Of a stretch of DNA of 64,000 nucleotides, positions 32,619 through 41,882 are shown one piece after another. Below the pieces are notes generated by a model. It saw only the letters and a program-made list of their open reading frames with translations. It searched no databases and was not told the DNA's origin. The DNA is taken from NCBI GenBank assembly GCA_963740055.1, contig CAVUCL010000005.1, positions 186,001 through 250,000 of the forward strand, in the 5' to 3' direction. The translations under genes were made by a program, and so were the position numbers. The first letter of the stretch is position 1, and every line of letters starts with the position of its first letter. This DNA comes from WHSW01 sp963740055. Its GTDB lineage: Bacteria; Actinomycetota; Thermoleophilia; Solirubrobacterales; 70-9.

Positions 32619-34481
32619 ATGTGCGGCATCGTCGGATACGTAGGCAAGCGCCCCTGTCGTGATCTGCTCGTCGCCGGGCTCGAGAAGCTCGAGTACCGCG
32701 GCTACGACTCGGCCGGCATCTCGCTGCTCTCCGACGGCCGGATCGACGCCGTGCGCGCGGTCGGCAACCTCGCCAACCTGCGCGCCGAGCTCGGCATCGA
32801 CTCGGACGGCGACGGTGGCGGGGTCGCGGTCGCGGCGCCGCCGGCGACGATCGGGCTCGCGCACACGCGCTGGGCGACCCACGGACGGGTCACCGAGCAG
32901 AACGCGCACCCGCACGGCGACTGCGGCGACGACGTCCACATCGTCCTCAACGGGATCGTCGAGAACCACGCCGAGCTGCGCCGCGAGCTCGAGGCCGACG
33001 GGCACCGGTTCAGCTCCGAGACCGACGCCGAGACCGTCGCCCACCTGATCGAGCGCCACTACGACGGCGACCTGACCGCCGCGGTCCGGGCCGCGTTCGG
33101 CGAGCTGCGCGGCCACTACGCCTTCGTCGCCATGCACGCCGAGCACCCCGAGACCCTGGTCGGGGCGCGCCGCGAGTGCCCGCTGGTGGTCGGGATCGGC
33201 GACGGCGAGACCTTCCTCGCCTCGGCGATCCCCGCCTTCCTCGCCCAGACCCGCGACGTGGTCCTGATCGAGAACGGCGAGCTGGTCACGATCAGCCCCG
33301 ACGGGGTCGAGCTCACCGACGCCGAGGGCGCGCCGATCGAGCGCGAGGTAGACGAGGTGACCTGGGACGAGGAGGCGGCGGAGAAGGGCGGCTACCCGAC
33401 CTTCATGATGAAGGAGATCCACGAGCAGCCGGACTCGGTCGCGGAGACGATCGCCGACCGCCTCGCCGGCCCGCGCCACGTCGACCTCTCCGAGCTCGAG
33501 TTCTCCGACGGCTTCTGCGAGCGGATCTCGCGGATCGTGATCGTCGCCTGCGGGACCTCCTACCACGCCGGCCTCGTCGGCCGCTACGCGATCGAGCAGT
33601 GGGCGCGGGTCCCGGTCGAGATGGACGTCGCCTCCGAGTACCGCTACCGCGACCCGGTGGTGACCGAGAACGACCTCGTGATCGGGATCACCCAGTCGGG
33701 CGAGACCGCGGACACGCTCGCGGCGATGCGGCTCGCGCGCGAGCGCGGCGCCTGCGTGCTCGCGGTCACCAACGTGATGGGCAGCCAGGCGACCCGCGAC
33801 GCCGACACAGTGCTCTACACCCGGGCGGGGATCGAGATCGGGGTCGCGGCGACGAAGACCTTCGTCAGCCAGGTCGCGGCGATGTACCTGCTCGGGCTCT
33901 GGCTCGCGCAGGCGCGCGGGACCCTCTCCGACGAGCGTCTCGGCGAGCTCGCCGCGGAGCTGAAGGGCATCCCGCACCTGATCTCCGAGACGATCGAGTC
34001 GCTCGACGAGCGCGTGCGGGCGATCGCGCGCAGCCACTACCAGCGCCGCTTCTTCCTCTACCTGGGCCGCAACATCGGGCTCCCGATCTGCCTCGAGGGA
34101 GCGCTGAAGCTGAAGGAGATCTCCTACATCCCGACCGACGCCTACGCCGCCGGCGAGATGAAGCACGGCCCGATCGCGCTGCTCGACGAGGAGACGCCGG
34201 TCGTCACCGTGGCCACCGACAGCCCGGTGCTCGAGAAGGTGCTCTCCAACGTCGCCGAGGTCCGCGCCCGGGGCGCCGACGTGATCTCGGTCGCGACCGA
34301 GGGCTCGGACGAGGTCGCAGAGGCCTCCGACCAGACCCTGTTCGTGCCCCGCACCGACTGGATCCTGCAGCCGATCCTCGCCGTGATCCCGCTCCAGCTG
34401 CTCGCCTACTACATCGCCAGGCTCAACGACCTCAACGTCGACCAGCCCCGCAATCTGGCGAAGACCGTGACCGTCGAGTAG
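32619..34481 (+). CDS. glmS: Glutamine-fructose-6-phosphate aminotransferase
   Basis: Makes glucosamine-6-phosphate from fructose-6-phosphate and glutamine. The N-terminal Ntn-glutaminase starts MCGIVGYVGKRPCRDLLVAG with Cys2 as nucleophile, then LEYRGYDSAGIS and HTRWATHGRVTEQNAHPHG. Two SIS domains follow (VACGTSYHAGLVGRYAIEQ, GITQSGETADTLAAM, and AGEMKHGPIALLDEETPVV). The ending NVDQPRNLAKTVTVE is the universal GlmS C-terminus. 620 aa, full length. A 33-nt gap separates it from glmM. Confidence 0.97.
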   Translation: MCGIVGYVGKRPCRDLLVAGLEKLEYRGYDSAGISLLSDGRIDAVRAVGNLANLRAELGIDSDGDGGGVAVAAPPATIGLAHTRWATHGRVTEQNAHPHGDCGDDVHIVLNGIVENHAELRRELEADGHRFSSETDAETVAHLIERHYDGDLTAAVRAAFGELRGHYAFVAMHAEHPETLVGARRECPLVVGIGDGETFLASAIPAFLAQTRDVVLIENGELVTISPDGVELTDAEGAPIEREVDEVTWDEEAAEKGGYPTFMMKEIHEQPDSVAETIADRLAGPRHVDLSELEFSDGFCERISRIVIVACGTSYHAGLVGRYAIEQWARVPVEMDVASEYRYRDPVVTENDLVIGITQSGETADTLAAMRLARERGACVLAVTNVMGSQATRDADTVLYTRAGIEIGVAATKTFVSQVAAMYLLGLWLAQARGTLSDERLGELAAELKGIPHLISETIESLDERVRAIARSHYQRRFFLYLGRNIGLPICLEGALKLKEISYIPTDAYAAGEMKHGPIALLDEETPVVTVATDSPVLEKVLSNVAEVRARGADVISVATEGSDEVAEASDQTLFVPRTDWILQPILAVIPLQLLAYYIARLNDLNVDQPRNLAKTVTVE

Positions 34482-34532
34482 CCGATTCGTCAGAGCTTCG
34501 GCGGGCCTCCACGATTTCGTGGGACGCTCGTC

Positions 34533-34538
34533 TAGCAT
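34533..34538 (+). promoter_or_regulatory. -10 box TAGCAT for the DUF3352-like lipoprotein
   Basis: TAGCAT lies 8 nt before the TTG at 34547 and supports that unusual start. Confidence 0.42.
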
Positions 34539-34546
34539 CACCCGCC

Positions 34547-36103
34547 TTGCGGACCCAGGCATCCATCGCAGGGGCATGTCTCGCGATCGGCGCGGGCATC
34601 CTGATCGCCGGCTGCGGCGACGACGGCGGCAGCGAGCTCGCCTCGCTGGCGCCGCCCGACGCGCCGCTTTACGCCGAGTTCGCGGTCCGGCCCGAGGGCG
34701 ACCAGGTCGAGGCGATCGAGTCGTTCGCCGAGCGGGTCGGCGGGATCGACGACCCGGGCGCGCGGATCGTCGAGCTGATCGACTCCGGGCTCGCCGCCGA
34801 CGAGTTCGATGCCAACTACGAGGACGACATCGAGCCCTGGCTCGGCGAGCGGGCCGCCGTCTTCGTGCGCTCGTTCGGCGGCCCACCCGACGCGTCGATG
34901 GACGCCGACGCCGGGGTCCTGCTCCAGACCACGGACGTCGAGGCCACGCGAGACTTCATCGACGCGGCCTTGGCCGCCGACCCCGAGGCCGAGGTCGAGG
35001 AGCTCAACTACGACGGCGTCGACTACTCGCTCGAGGACGGCGAGACCGCGGTCGGCGTCGTCGACGAGACGCTCGTGCTCGGCACCGAGAGCGCGTTTAA
35101 GGTCGCGGTCGACGCCTCGGCGGGGCAGTCGCTCGCCGAGAGCGAGGAGTTCGACCAGCGCACCGAGGCGCTCGAGGACGACCTGCTGGGCATGGTGTTC
35201 TTCGAGCCCGCGGCCGCGATCGAGGGGGCGATCGCCGCCGAGGACGTGGCGGCCGCGGACGCGCGCGCCTTCCTGCCGCTGCTCGGTGGTCCGCTCTCAC
35301 AGCCGGTCGCCGCCGGGCTCTCGGCGACCGAGGAGGCGGCGACGATCGAGATCGCGGCGCTGCTCGGCGAGGGCGACACCGTGACCGATGCCGAGCAGCT
35401 CGAGTCGCTGCCCGCGGGCTCGTGGTTCGCGGCGGCGGCGCCGGACGTCGGCCCGGCGCTCGGCCGGGCGCTGGACCAGCTCTCCAACGGCGGGCTCCCG
35501 GGTGCCAACAGCCTCGAGCGAGAGTTGCGGGCGCAGACGGGGATCGACCTGCGCGCCGACCTCTCGGGCTGGGTCGGGGACGTCGCCGCGTTCGTCGAGG
35601 GAACCGGCTTCCCCGGGGTGACCGCCGGGATCGTCGCCGAGACCGACGACCCCCAGGCACCGCGAGCGCTGCTGGTCCGGGTCCAGCGTGCGGTCGAGCG
35701 CGAGACCGGGCTGCGCTCGGCGGCCCCACCGTCGGGGGCCGACTACGGTTTCTCGCTCGGGATCCCGGGCGTCGGCGGCGGCGGCGAGGCCGGGGTGGTC
35801 GGCGATCGGGTCGCGTTCGTGATCGGCGGGACCCTCGACGAGGCGCTCGAGCCCGCGGCGACGCTGGCCGACGACGAGCGTTTCCAGGAGGCCGCCGAGC
35901 TGCTCGGCGACGACTACCCGCCGGGCCTGTTCGTCCACCTGCCGTCGTTCTTCGAGCTCGCCGAGCGCGGCGGCTCGGCGAGCGACCCCTCCTACGTGGC
36001 GGCGAAGCCGTACCTGGAGGCGTTCGAGGTCCTCGCCGGCGGGAGCCGGGTCAGCGACGGCTTGGCGGTCTCGAGGCTTACCCTGTCGCTGGTCTCCGAA
36101 TGA
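34547..36103 (+). CDS. DUF3352-type lipoprotein
   Basis: A 518-aa predicted lipoprotein. Signal ASIAGACLAIGAGILIAGC gives a lipobox (LIAGC), then an acidic mature protein that starts DDGGSELASLAPPDAPLYAEF. The repeated architecture LAPPDA...YAEF, SGLAADEFDANYEDDIEPWLGERAAVFV, VGVVDETLVLGTESAFKVAVDA and LPAGSWFAAAA matches the DUF3352 family found in actinobacteria and chloroflexi, whose role is unknown. It is very rich in Glu, Asp and Ala with no catalytic motif visible. Start TTG 34547 is the only one placing the signal at the N-terminus. It ends in an ATGA overlap with acpS. Confidence 0.78.
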   Translation: MRTQASIAGACLAIGAGILIAGCGDDGGSELASLAPPDAPLYAEFAVRPEGDQVEAIESFAERVGGIDDPGARIVELIDSGLAADEFDANYEDDIEPWLGERAAVFVRSFGGPPDASMDADAGVLLQTTDVEATRDFIDAALAADPEAEVEELNYDGVDYSLEDGETAVGVVDETLVLGTESAFKVAVDASAGQSLAESEEFDQRTEALEDDLLGMVFFEPAAAIEGAIAAEDVAAADARAFLPLLGGPLSQPVAAGLSATEEAATIEIAALLGEGDTVTDAEQLESLPAGSWFAAAAPDVGPALGRALDQLSNGGLPGANSLERELRAQTGIDLRADLSGWVGDVAAFVEGTGFPGVTAGIVAETDDPQAPRALLVRVQRAVERETGLRSAAPPSGADYGFSLGIPGVGGGGEAGVVGDRVAFVIGGTLDEALEPAATLADDERFQEAAELLGDDYPPGLFVHLPSFFELAERGGSASDPSYVAAKPYLEAFEVLAGGSRVSDGLAVSRLTLSLVSE

Positions 36104-36489
36104 GCCTCGCCGGCGACAGCCCCGCGCCCGGGATCGGCATCGACCTGCTCGAGATCGAGCGGCTCGAGCGCGCGCTGGAGCGTCGCCCGCGGATGCGGGA
36201 GCGGATCTTCCACCCCGGCGAGCTCGAGGCGGCCGCCGGGGCGCGGCGTCCCGGGCGCCACCTCGCCGCCCGCTTCGCCGCCAAGGAGGCGGCAATGAAG
36301 GCGCTCGGGATCGGCGGCCTGCGCCTGCGCGAGGTCGAGGTCGCGGGCGGACGCGGCGAGCCTCCGCGCCTGGTCCTGCGCGGTGAGGCGGCGGCGGCGG
36401 CCGAGCGCCAGGGCGTCGCGCTCGCGGTCTCGCTCAGTCACTCCGACGAGCTCGCGACCGCCGCCGTGATCGCGCGCCCGCGCGGCTGA
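36100..36489 (+). CDS. acpS: Holo-[acyl-carrier-protein] synthase
   Basis: Transfers phosphopantetheine from CoA to ACP. A 129-aa AcpS with the Mg-binding GIGIDLLEIERLERAL, the second motif HLAARFAAKEAAMKAL, VEVAGGRGEPPRLVL and AVSLSHSDELATAAVIA. ATG overlaps the preceding TGA (ATGA). It is followed 44 nt later by the NAD(P)HX repair gene, an arrangement (acpS-nnr-alr) common in many bacteria. Confidence 0.94.
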   Translation: MSLAGDSPAPGIGIDLLEIERLERALERRPRMRERIFHPGELEAAAGARRPGRHLAARFAAKEAAMKALGIGGLRLREVEVAGGRGEPPRLVLRGEAAAAAERQGVALAVSLSHSDELATAAVIARPRG

Positions 36490-36519
36490 GCTCGCCCGAG
36501 ACCGCGGCGGCGGCGCGGG

Positions 36520-36525
36520 TACGCT
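36520..36525 (+). promoter_or_regulatory. -10 box TACGCT for the nnr gene
   Basis: TACGCT lies 8 nt before the ATG at 36534, which suggests a separate leaderless start for nnr-alr. Confidence 0.42.
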
Positions 36526-36533
36526 GAGCGCGA

Positions 36534-38069
36534 ATGGACGACTGGCTCGAGCCCCTGCATGACGCCGCGTCGATGCGCGCCGCCGACGCCTGGGCGATCG
36601 ACGAGCGCGGCGTCCCCTCGCTCGAGCTGATGGAGAACGCCGGTCGTGCGGTCGCCGAGGCGGCGCTCGAGCTGCGCCCCGAGGGCCCGGCGCGGGTCGT
36701 CTGCGGCAAGGGCAACAACGGCGGTGACGGACTCGTCGCCGCCCGGCTGCTGGCCGAGACCGGACTCGAGGTCGAGACGCTGCTGCTGTGGCCGGCCGGC
36801 GAGCTCTCTGCGGACGCCACCGCCAACCTCGAGCGGCTCGCGGCCCCGGCGCGCGAGGTCGCTCCGGGCGAGCTCGCCGAGGTACTCGCGGGCGCGGGCG
36901 TGATCGTCGACGCGATCTTCGGCACCGGCTTCTCCGGCGCCGCGCGCGCACCCGCCGCGGCGGCGATCGAGGCGATCAACGCCGCCCCGGCGCCGGTGGT
37001 CGCCGCCGACATCGCCTCGGGGGTCGACGCGAGCACCGGCGAGATCGAGGGCGTCGCGGTCGAGGCGCGGCTCACGGTCGGCTTCCACGCCGCCAAGCTC
37101 GGCCACTGGATCGCGCCCGGCAAGCGCCATACGGGCGAGCTGCGGGTGGCGGAGATCGGGATCGGCGCCGGCGCGCCGGGCGAGGTGCCCGCGGGGCTGA
37201 TCGAATCCGCCGTGCTCGAGCTCGCGCCGCGCCGGGGGGCCGACTCGACCAAGTTCAGCTCCGGGCAGGTGCTGATCGTCGGCGGCTCGCGCGGGCTCAC
37301 GGGCGCCGTCTGCATGAGCGCCGAGGCCGCTGCGCGCGCCGGGGCGGGGTACGCGACCGTCGCCGTTCCGGCCGAGCTCGAGCCGATCTTCGAGATCAAG
37401 CTGACCGAGGTGATGTCGGTCGGCTGCCCGAGCGAGGACGGCGCTCTCGGCCCCGCGGCGCTGGAGCCGATCCTCGCCGCGGCCGAGCGCGCCGCCGCGG
37501 TCGTCGTCGGCCCGGGGCTCGGCCGCGGGCCCGGCGCGGGCGAGCTCGTGGGCTCGCTCTGCGGCGCCGTCGAGGCGCCGATGGTGATCGACGCCGACGG
37601 GCTCAACGCGCTCGCCGGCGAACTCGAGCAGGTCGTCGAGCGCCGCGGCGAGACCGTGCTCACCCCGCATGCGGGCGAGCTCGGGCGACTGCTCGGCTCG
37701 AGCTCGGACGAGGTTTCGGCCCGCCGCCTGGCGAGCGCTCGAGAGGCGGCGCAGCGCGCCGGCGCCGTGGTCGTGCTCAAAGGCGACGACACGATCGTCG
37801 CCGGTCCCGGCGCCTCGATCGCGGTCAATCCGCTCGCCAGCCCGGCGCTGGCGACCGCGGGAACGGGCGACGTGCTCACCGGCGTCGTCGCGGCGCTGCT
37901 CGCCCGCGGGCTCGGTGCCCGCGAGGCGAGCGCCGCGGCAGTCCACGCCCACGCTCGCGCCGGCGCCGTCGCGGCGGGGCGGGTGGGATCCGCCGAGTCG
38001 GTGATCGCCACCGACGTGATCGCCGCCCTACCTGCCGGGCTGCGGGCGGGCGCGGAGGACGACGGTTGA
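36534..38069 (+). CDS. nnr: Bifunctional NAD(P)H-hydrate repair enzyme (epimerase + ADP/ATP-dependent dehydratase)
   Basis: Repairs damaged NAD(P)HX. The N-terminal YjeF_N/NnrE half (about residues 1-210) has MRAADAWAIDERGVPSLELM and VVCGKGNNGGDGLVAARLL, plus DAIFGTGFSG. The C-terminal NnrD ribokinase-like half has FSSGQVLIVGGSRGLTGAV, VVVGPGLGRGPGA, LTPHAGELGRLLG and NPLASPALATAGTGDVLTG with the catalytic Asp. 511 aa, full-length fusion. The TGA overlaps the alr TTG. Confidence 0.93.
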   Translation: MDDWLEPLHDAASMRAADAWAIDERGVPSLELMENAGRAVAEAALELRPEGPARVVCGKGNNGGDGLVAARLLAETGLEVETLLLWPAGELSADATANLERLAAPAREVAPGELAEVLAGAGVIVDAIFGTGFSGAARAPAAAAIEAINAAPAPVVAADIASGVDASTGEIEGVAVEARLTVGFHAAKLGHWIAPGKRHTGELRVAEIGIGAGAPGEVPAGLIESAVLELAPRRGADSTKFSSGQVLIVGGSRGLTGAVCMSAEAAARAGAGYATVAVPAELEPIFEIKLTEVMSVGCPSEDGALGPAALEPILAAAERAAAVVVGPGLGRGPGAGELVGSLCGAVEAPMVIDADGLNALAGELEQVVERRGETVLTPHAGELGRLLGSSSDEVSARRLASAREAAQRAGAVVVLKGDDTIVAGPGASIAVNPLASPALATAGTGDVLTGVVAALLARGLGAREASAAAVHAHARAGAVAAGRVGSAESVIATDVIAALPAGLRAGAEDDG

Positions 38070-39205
38070 CCGGCGAGCACGGCGGAGCCCGTGCCCGTGC
38101 GGTCGTCGACGTGGGCGCGATCGAGCGCAACTGCGCACTGCTCGCCCGCGGGCTCACCGGCGAAGCGAAGCTGTGCGCGGTGGTCAAGGCCGACGGCTAC
38201 GGCCACGGCGCGGTCGAGTCCGCGCGCGCGGCGCTCGCCGGCGGCGCCGAGCGGCTCGCGGTCGCCGCCGCCGCCGAGGCGGCCCAGCTGCGCGCGGCGA
38301 TCGCCGACGCGCGCCTGATGGTGCTCGGCGCGCTGACCGCCGCCGAGCTCGACGAGGCGCTCGCAGCCGATGCCGAGATCGCCGTCTGGAGGCCGGGCTT
38401 CCTCGAGCTCGCCGCCGCCCGCGGAGCGGCGGTCGGCGTGCGCCCGCGGGTGCACGTCAAGTACGACACCGGGATGGGCCGCCTCGGCGAGCGCGACCCG
38501 GACGCGGTCACGGCGCTGGTCCGCGACGCGGCCGCCGACGAGCGGGTCGAGCTGAGCGGGCTCTGGACGCACTTTGCGACCGCCGACGAGCCCGGGTCCC
38601 GGTTCTTCGACGAGCAGCTCGAGCGCTTTCGCGAGCTCGCGCTGCCGCTGCGCGAGCAGCTGCCCGGCCTCGTCCTGCACGCGGCGAACAGCGCCGCGAC
38701 CCTGCGCGAGCCCGACGCGCACCTCGACCTGGTCCGCTGCGGGATCGCGATCTACGGCCTCGACCCGTTCGGCGAGGACTCGGCCGCGCACGGGCTCGAG
38801 CCGGCGCTCGAGCTGCGCTCCTACGTCGCCGACGTGAAGCGGTTCGAGCCCGGCGCCAGCGCCGGCTACGGGCGTAAATGGCGGGCGCCCGAGCCGACTC
38901 ACATCGGCGTGCTGCCGATCGGCTACGGCGACGGGGTCAGGCGCGCGCTCACCAACAACGCCGAGGTCCTCGTCGGCGGCCGCCGCCGCCCGCTGGTCGG
39001 CACCGTCTCGATGGACAACATCACGATCGACCTCGGACCCGATCCCGACGTCGAGCCGGGCGCGCCAGCGGTCCTGATCGGCGCCCAGGGCTCGGAGGCG
39101 ATCCGCGCCGAGGAGCTCGCCCGCAACCTGGCGACGATCAGCTACGAGGTCACCTGCGGGATCTCGAACCGGGTCCCGCGCGAGTACGCGCACAGCGAGC
39201 GGTGA
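38066..39205 (+). CDS. alr: Alanine racemase
   Basis: PLP enzyme making D-alanine for peptidoglycan. The PLP lysine is in AVVKADGYGHGAV near residue 36. VKYDTGMGRLGE, WTHFATADEPGS, HAANSAATL, RCGIAIYGLDPF and the catalytic Tyr segment ASAGYGRKW are present, with GVLPIGYGDGV and the C-terminal VGTVSMDNITIDLG. 379 aa from TTG 38066, which overlaps the previous stop (TTGA). It lies near D-Ala-using genes only in the broad sense; the acpS-nnr-alr order is conserved widely. Confidence 0.95.
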   Translation: MTGEHGGARARAVVDVGAIERNCALLARGLTGEAKLCAVVKADGYGHGAVESARAALAGGAERLAVAAAAEAAQLRAAIADARLMVLGALTAAELDEALAADAEIAVWRPGFLELAAARGAAVGVRPRVHVKYDTGMGRLGERDPDAVTALVRDAAADERVELSGLWTHFATADEPGSRFFDEQLERFRELALPLREQLPGLVLHAANSAATLREPDAHLDLVRCGIAIYGLDPFGEDSAAHGLEPALELRSYVADVKRFEPGASAGYGRKWRAPEPTHIGVLPIGYGDGVRRALTNNAEVLVGGRRRPLVGTVSMDNITIDLGPDPDVEPGAPAVLIGAQGSEAIRAEELARNLATISYEVTCGISNRVPREYAHSER

Positions 39206-40632
39206 GCGCGGGGGCGAGGCTGAGCGGGGCGCCGGCGGTTCGCGTCGCCGGCGAGGCGCTCGCCGGGAACGAGGCGACCTGGATCGTCGGCGGGGCGGTC
39301 CGCGACGCGCTCGCCGGCCGCGCGGTCACCGACCTCGACCTCGCGCTGGCCGGCGACGCGGGCGTGGCCGCGCGCCGGATCGCCGATGCCGCCGGCGGCC
39401 ACGCGTTCGAGCTCTCGGCCGAGTTCGGGACCTGGCGCGCGCTCGCCCGCGATCGCTCCTGGCACGCCGACGTCACCCCGCTGCGCGGCGACGGGATCGA
39501 GGCCGACCTCGCCGAGCGCGACTTCACCGTCAACGCGATCGCCGTCGCCCTCGCCGATCCCGCCGGCGAGCCGGTCGACCCCCACGGCGGCGCCGCCGAC
39601 GCGGGCGCGCGCCTGCTGCGCGCGGTCTCCGAGCGCAGCTTCACCGACGACCCGCTGCGGGTCCTGCGCGCCGCCCGGCTCGCCGCCTGGCTCGGGTTCG
39701 AGCTCGAGCCGCGGACCGAGCGCCTCGCCGCGGCGGCCGCGGAGCGCGCGGGCGAGCCGGCGGGCGAGCGCCAGCTCGCCGAGCTTCGGCTGCTCGTCGG
39801 CGGCCCCGCCCCGGTGCGGGGGCTCGAGCTGCTCGACCGCCTCGGCGCGACCGCGGTCGTGCTCCCGGAGCTCGCCGCGCTCCACGGGGTCGGCCAGAAT
39901 CCGAACCATCACCTCGACGTTCACGGGCACACGATCCAGGTGCTCGAGAACCTGCTCGAGATCGAGTCCGACCTCGAGCGCTACGCGGGCGAGTCGGCGG
40001 TGCCGCTGGCCGAGCTGCTCGCCGAGCCGCTCGCCGACGGCCTCGACCGCGGCGAGGCGCTGCGCTTCGGCGCGATCCTGCACGACGTCGGCAAGCCCGC
40101 CACCCGGCGCGAGCATGAGGGCGGGATGGTCTCGTTCATCGGTCACGATCGCGAGGGCGCGACCCTGGTCCGCGCCGCCTGCGCGCGGCTGAAGACGAGC
40201 CGGGCGCTCTCGCGCCACCTCGAGGGCCTCGCGCTCCACCACCTGCACCTCGGGTTCATGACCGCCGAGCGCCCGCTCTCGCGGGCCCGCCTCTATCGGT
40301 ACCTGCGCCTCACCGACCCGGTCGCCGCCGACGTCACCGTGCTCACCGTCGCCGACCGGCTCGCCGCTCGCGGAACCGGCCCGACCGCGACGCCGGAGAT
40401 GATCGAGGCCCACCTCGAGCTCGCCCGCGAGGTGCTGCCGGCGGCGCTCGCCTGGCATCGCGACGGCCCGCCCCGCTCGCCGCTTGCGGGCGACGAGCTC
40501 GCCGCCGCGGTCGGGATCGAGCCGGGCCCGCAGCTCGGCGAGCTGATCGAGCGGATCGAGGAGGCGGTGTTCACCGGCGAGGTCCGAACGCCCGAGGACG
40601 CGATCGCGCTCGCCCGGAGGGCGAGCAACTAG
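39202..40632 (+). CDS. tRNA nucleotidyltransferase / poly(A) polymerase family protein with HD domain
   Basis: A class II nucleotidyltransferase, probably tRNA CCA-adding. The catalytic head has TWIVGGAVRDALAGRAVTDLDLAL (the metal Asp pair) and EADLAERDFTVNAIAVAL, then the neck motif DDPLRVLRAARLAAWLGFE. The C-terminal half is an HD phosphohydrolase (HGHTIQVLENLL and AILHDVGKPATRREH), as in bacterial Cca. 476 aa, GTG start overlapping the alr stop. CCA versus A-only or poly(A) activity cannot be decided from these motifs. Confidence 0.88.
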   Translation: MSAGARLSGAPAVRVAGEALAGNEATWIVGGAVRDALAGRAVTDLDLALAGDAGVAARRIADAAGGHAFELSAEFGTWRALARDRSWHADVTPLRGDGIEADLAERDFTVNAIAVALADPAGEPVDPHGGAADAGARLLRAVSERSFTDDPLRVLRAARLAAWLGFELEPRTERLAAAAAERAGEPAGERQLAELRLLVGGPAPVRGLELLDRLGATAVVLPELAALHGVGQNPNHHLDVHGHTIQVLENLLEIESDLERYAGESAVPLAELLAEPLADGLDRGEALRFGAILHDVGKPATRREHEGGMVSFIGHDREGATLVRAACARLKTSRALSRHLEGLALHHLHLGFMTAERPLSRARLYRYLRLTDPVAADVTVLTVADRLAARGTGPTATPEMIEAHLELAREVLPAALAWHRDGPPRSPLAGDELAAAVGIEPGPQLGELIERIEEAVFTGEVRTPEDAIALARRASN

Positions 40633-40635
40633 GCT
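40630..40635 (+). promoter_or_regulatory. -10 box TAGGCT for the HIT gene
   Basis: TAGGCT overlaps the stop of the upstream gene and lies 8 nt before the ATG at 40644. Confidence 0.38.
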
Positions 40636-40643
40636 CCGCGGCG

Positions 40644-41075
40644 ATGTCCGATCCCGATCCCGCCGCGGACTGCCTCTTCTGCGCGATCGCGAGTGGCGAC
40701 GGGCCCGCCCAGGTGCTCGAGGCCGACGAGCACACGGTCGCCTTCATGGACATCAACCCGGCGACCCCCGGGCACGCGCTGGTGATCCCGCGCGCGCATT
40801 CCGCCGACCTGCTCGATATCTCCGACGCCGACCTCGAGCGGACGATGCTCGCATCGCGGCGGCTCGCCGAGCGGATGAAGGCGGCGCTCGACTGCGACGG
40901 GATCAACGTGCTCAACTGCTGCGGCGCCGCCGCCTGGCAGACCGTCTTTCACTTCCACGTCCACGTCGTCCCGCGCTATCGCGACGACCCGCTGAAGCTG
41001 CCCTGGATCCCGGACAGCGGCGAGCCGGACGAGATCGCCGCGCTCGCGGACAGGATCCGGGGGGAGGAGAGCTGA
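40644..41075 (+). CDS. HIT-family nucleotide hydrolase
   Basis: A 143-aa histidine-triad protein of the HINT/Fhit group, acting on AMP-linked or similar nucleotide substrates. CLFCAIASGDGPAQVLEADE at the N-terminus has one Cys pair of the zinc site found in some HIT proteins. VAFMDINPATPGHALVIPRAH and the triad HFHVHVVPR are canonical. The stop overlaps the ATG of the enoyl-CoA hydratase gene by one base (TGATG). Confidence 0.92.
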   Translation: MSDPDPAADCLFCAIASGDGPAQVLEADEHTVAFMDINPATPGHALVIPRAHSADLLDISDADLERTMLASRRLAERMKAALDCDGINVLNCCGAAAWQTVFHFHVHVVPRYRDDPLKLPWIPDSGEPDEIAALADRIRGEES

Positions 41076-41863
41076 TGGCCGAGGCGACGATCACGCTGCG
41101 GCGCGAGGGGGCGGTTGCGGTGATCGAGCTCTCGAACCCGCCGTTGAACCTGTTCACCGATACGTCGTTCGACGAGCTCGTCGCCTACGTCGCCGAGGTC
41201 GAGGGCTCCGACGCGCGGGCGCTCGTCTGGCGCTCGAGCGGCGAGATCTTCACCGGCGGCGTCGACGTGAGCGCGTTCCAGCGTGTCGTCGACGCCGGGC
41301 CCGAGCGCGCCTCGGGCTTCGCCGAGCCGCTGATCGCGGGGGTGCGCCGGCTCGAGGCGCTCGAGATCCCGACGATCGCGCTCGTCCACGGCCTCTGCCT
41401 CACCGCGGGGCTCGAGGTGGCGCTCGGTTGCGACCTGATCTGGGCCGAGGAGTCGTCGCGGTTCGGCCTCGTCGAGGCCGTCGTCGGGCTCACGCCCGGC
41501 GCCGGGGGCACGCAGCGGATGGCCGAGCGCGCCGGGCCCGGCCGCGCGCGCGAGTTCGTGCTCACCGGCGGCCTCTACGAGGCGGCGAAGCTCGAGGACT
41601 GGGGGGTCGTCAACCGGGTGGTCGAGGACGGCACCGTGCACGAGAAGGGGATGCGGTTCGCCGAGCGACTGGCGAGCGGTCCGACGCTCGCGCACGCGGC
41701 GACGAAGCGGATCGTGCGCGGCTATCTCGAGGGCGGGGTCGACCGCGCCGACGAGCTCACCCCGGCGCAGTTCGCGGGCCTGTTCGCGACCGAGGACCTG
41801 CGCGGCGCGGTCGCCAGCTTCATCTCCGAGGGCCCCGGAAAGGCGAGTTTCGAGGGTCGTTGA
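41075..41863 (+). CDS. Enoyl-CoA hydratase/isomerase family protein
   Basis: A 262-aa crotonase-fold enzyme acting on CoA thioesters. AVAVIELSNPPLNLFT, the first oxyanion-hole strand SSGEIFTGGVDVSAF, HGLCLTAGLEVALGCDLIWAEE and VEAVVGLTPGAGGTQRMAERAG are present. Both catalytic Glu positions of hydratases are kept: E in TAGLE and E in VEAVVGL. This supports real hydratase activity rather than only isomerase or hydrolase. Substrate chain length unknown; no other beta-oxidation gene is nearby. Confidence 0.88.
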   Translation: MAEATITLRREGAVAVIELSNPPLNLFTDTSFDELVAYVAEVEGSDARALVWRSSGEIFTGGVDVSAFQRVVDAGPERASGFAEPLIAGVRRLEALEIPTIALVHGLCLTAGLEVALGCDLIWAEESSRFGLVEAVVGLTPGAGGTQRMAERAGPGRAREFVLTGGLYEAAKLEDWGVVNRVVEDGTVHEKGMRFAERLASGPTLAHAATKRIVRGYLEGGVDRADELTPAQFAGLFATEDLRGAVASFISEGPGKASFEGR

Positions 41864-41882
41864 GCTACCCTGCGGGCGTCTG

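Noticed and set aside
30585..34886. A 1433-codon open frame on the minus strand
   Set aside because: It is the antisense shadow of rpsI, glmM and glmS, which are strongly conserved on the plus strand. Its translation is Arg/Pro/Asp-rich with no motifs.
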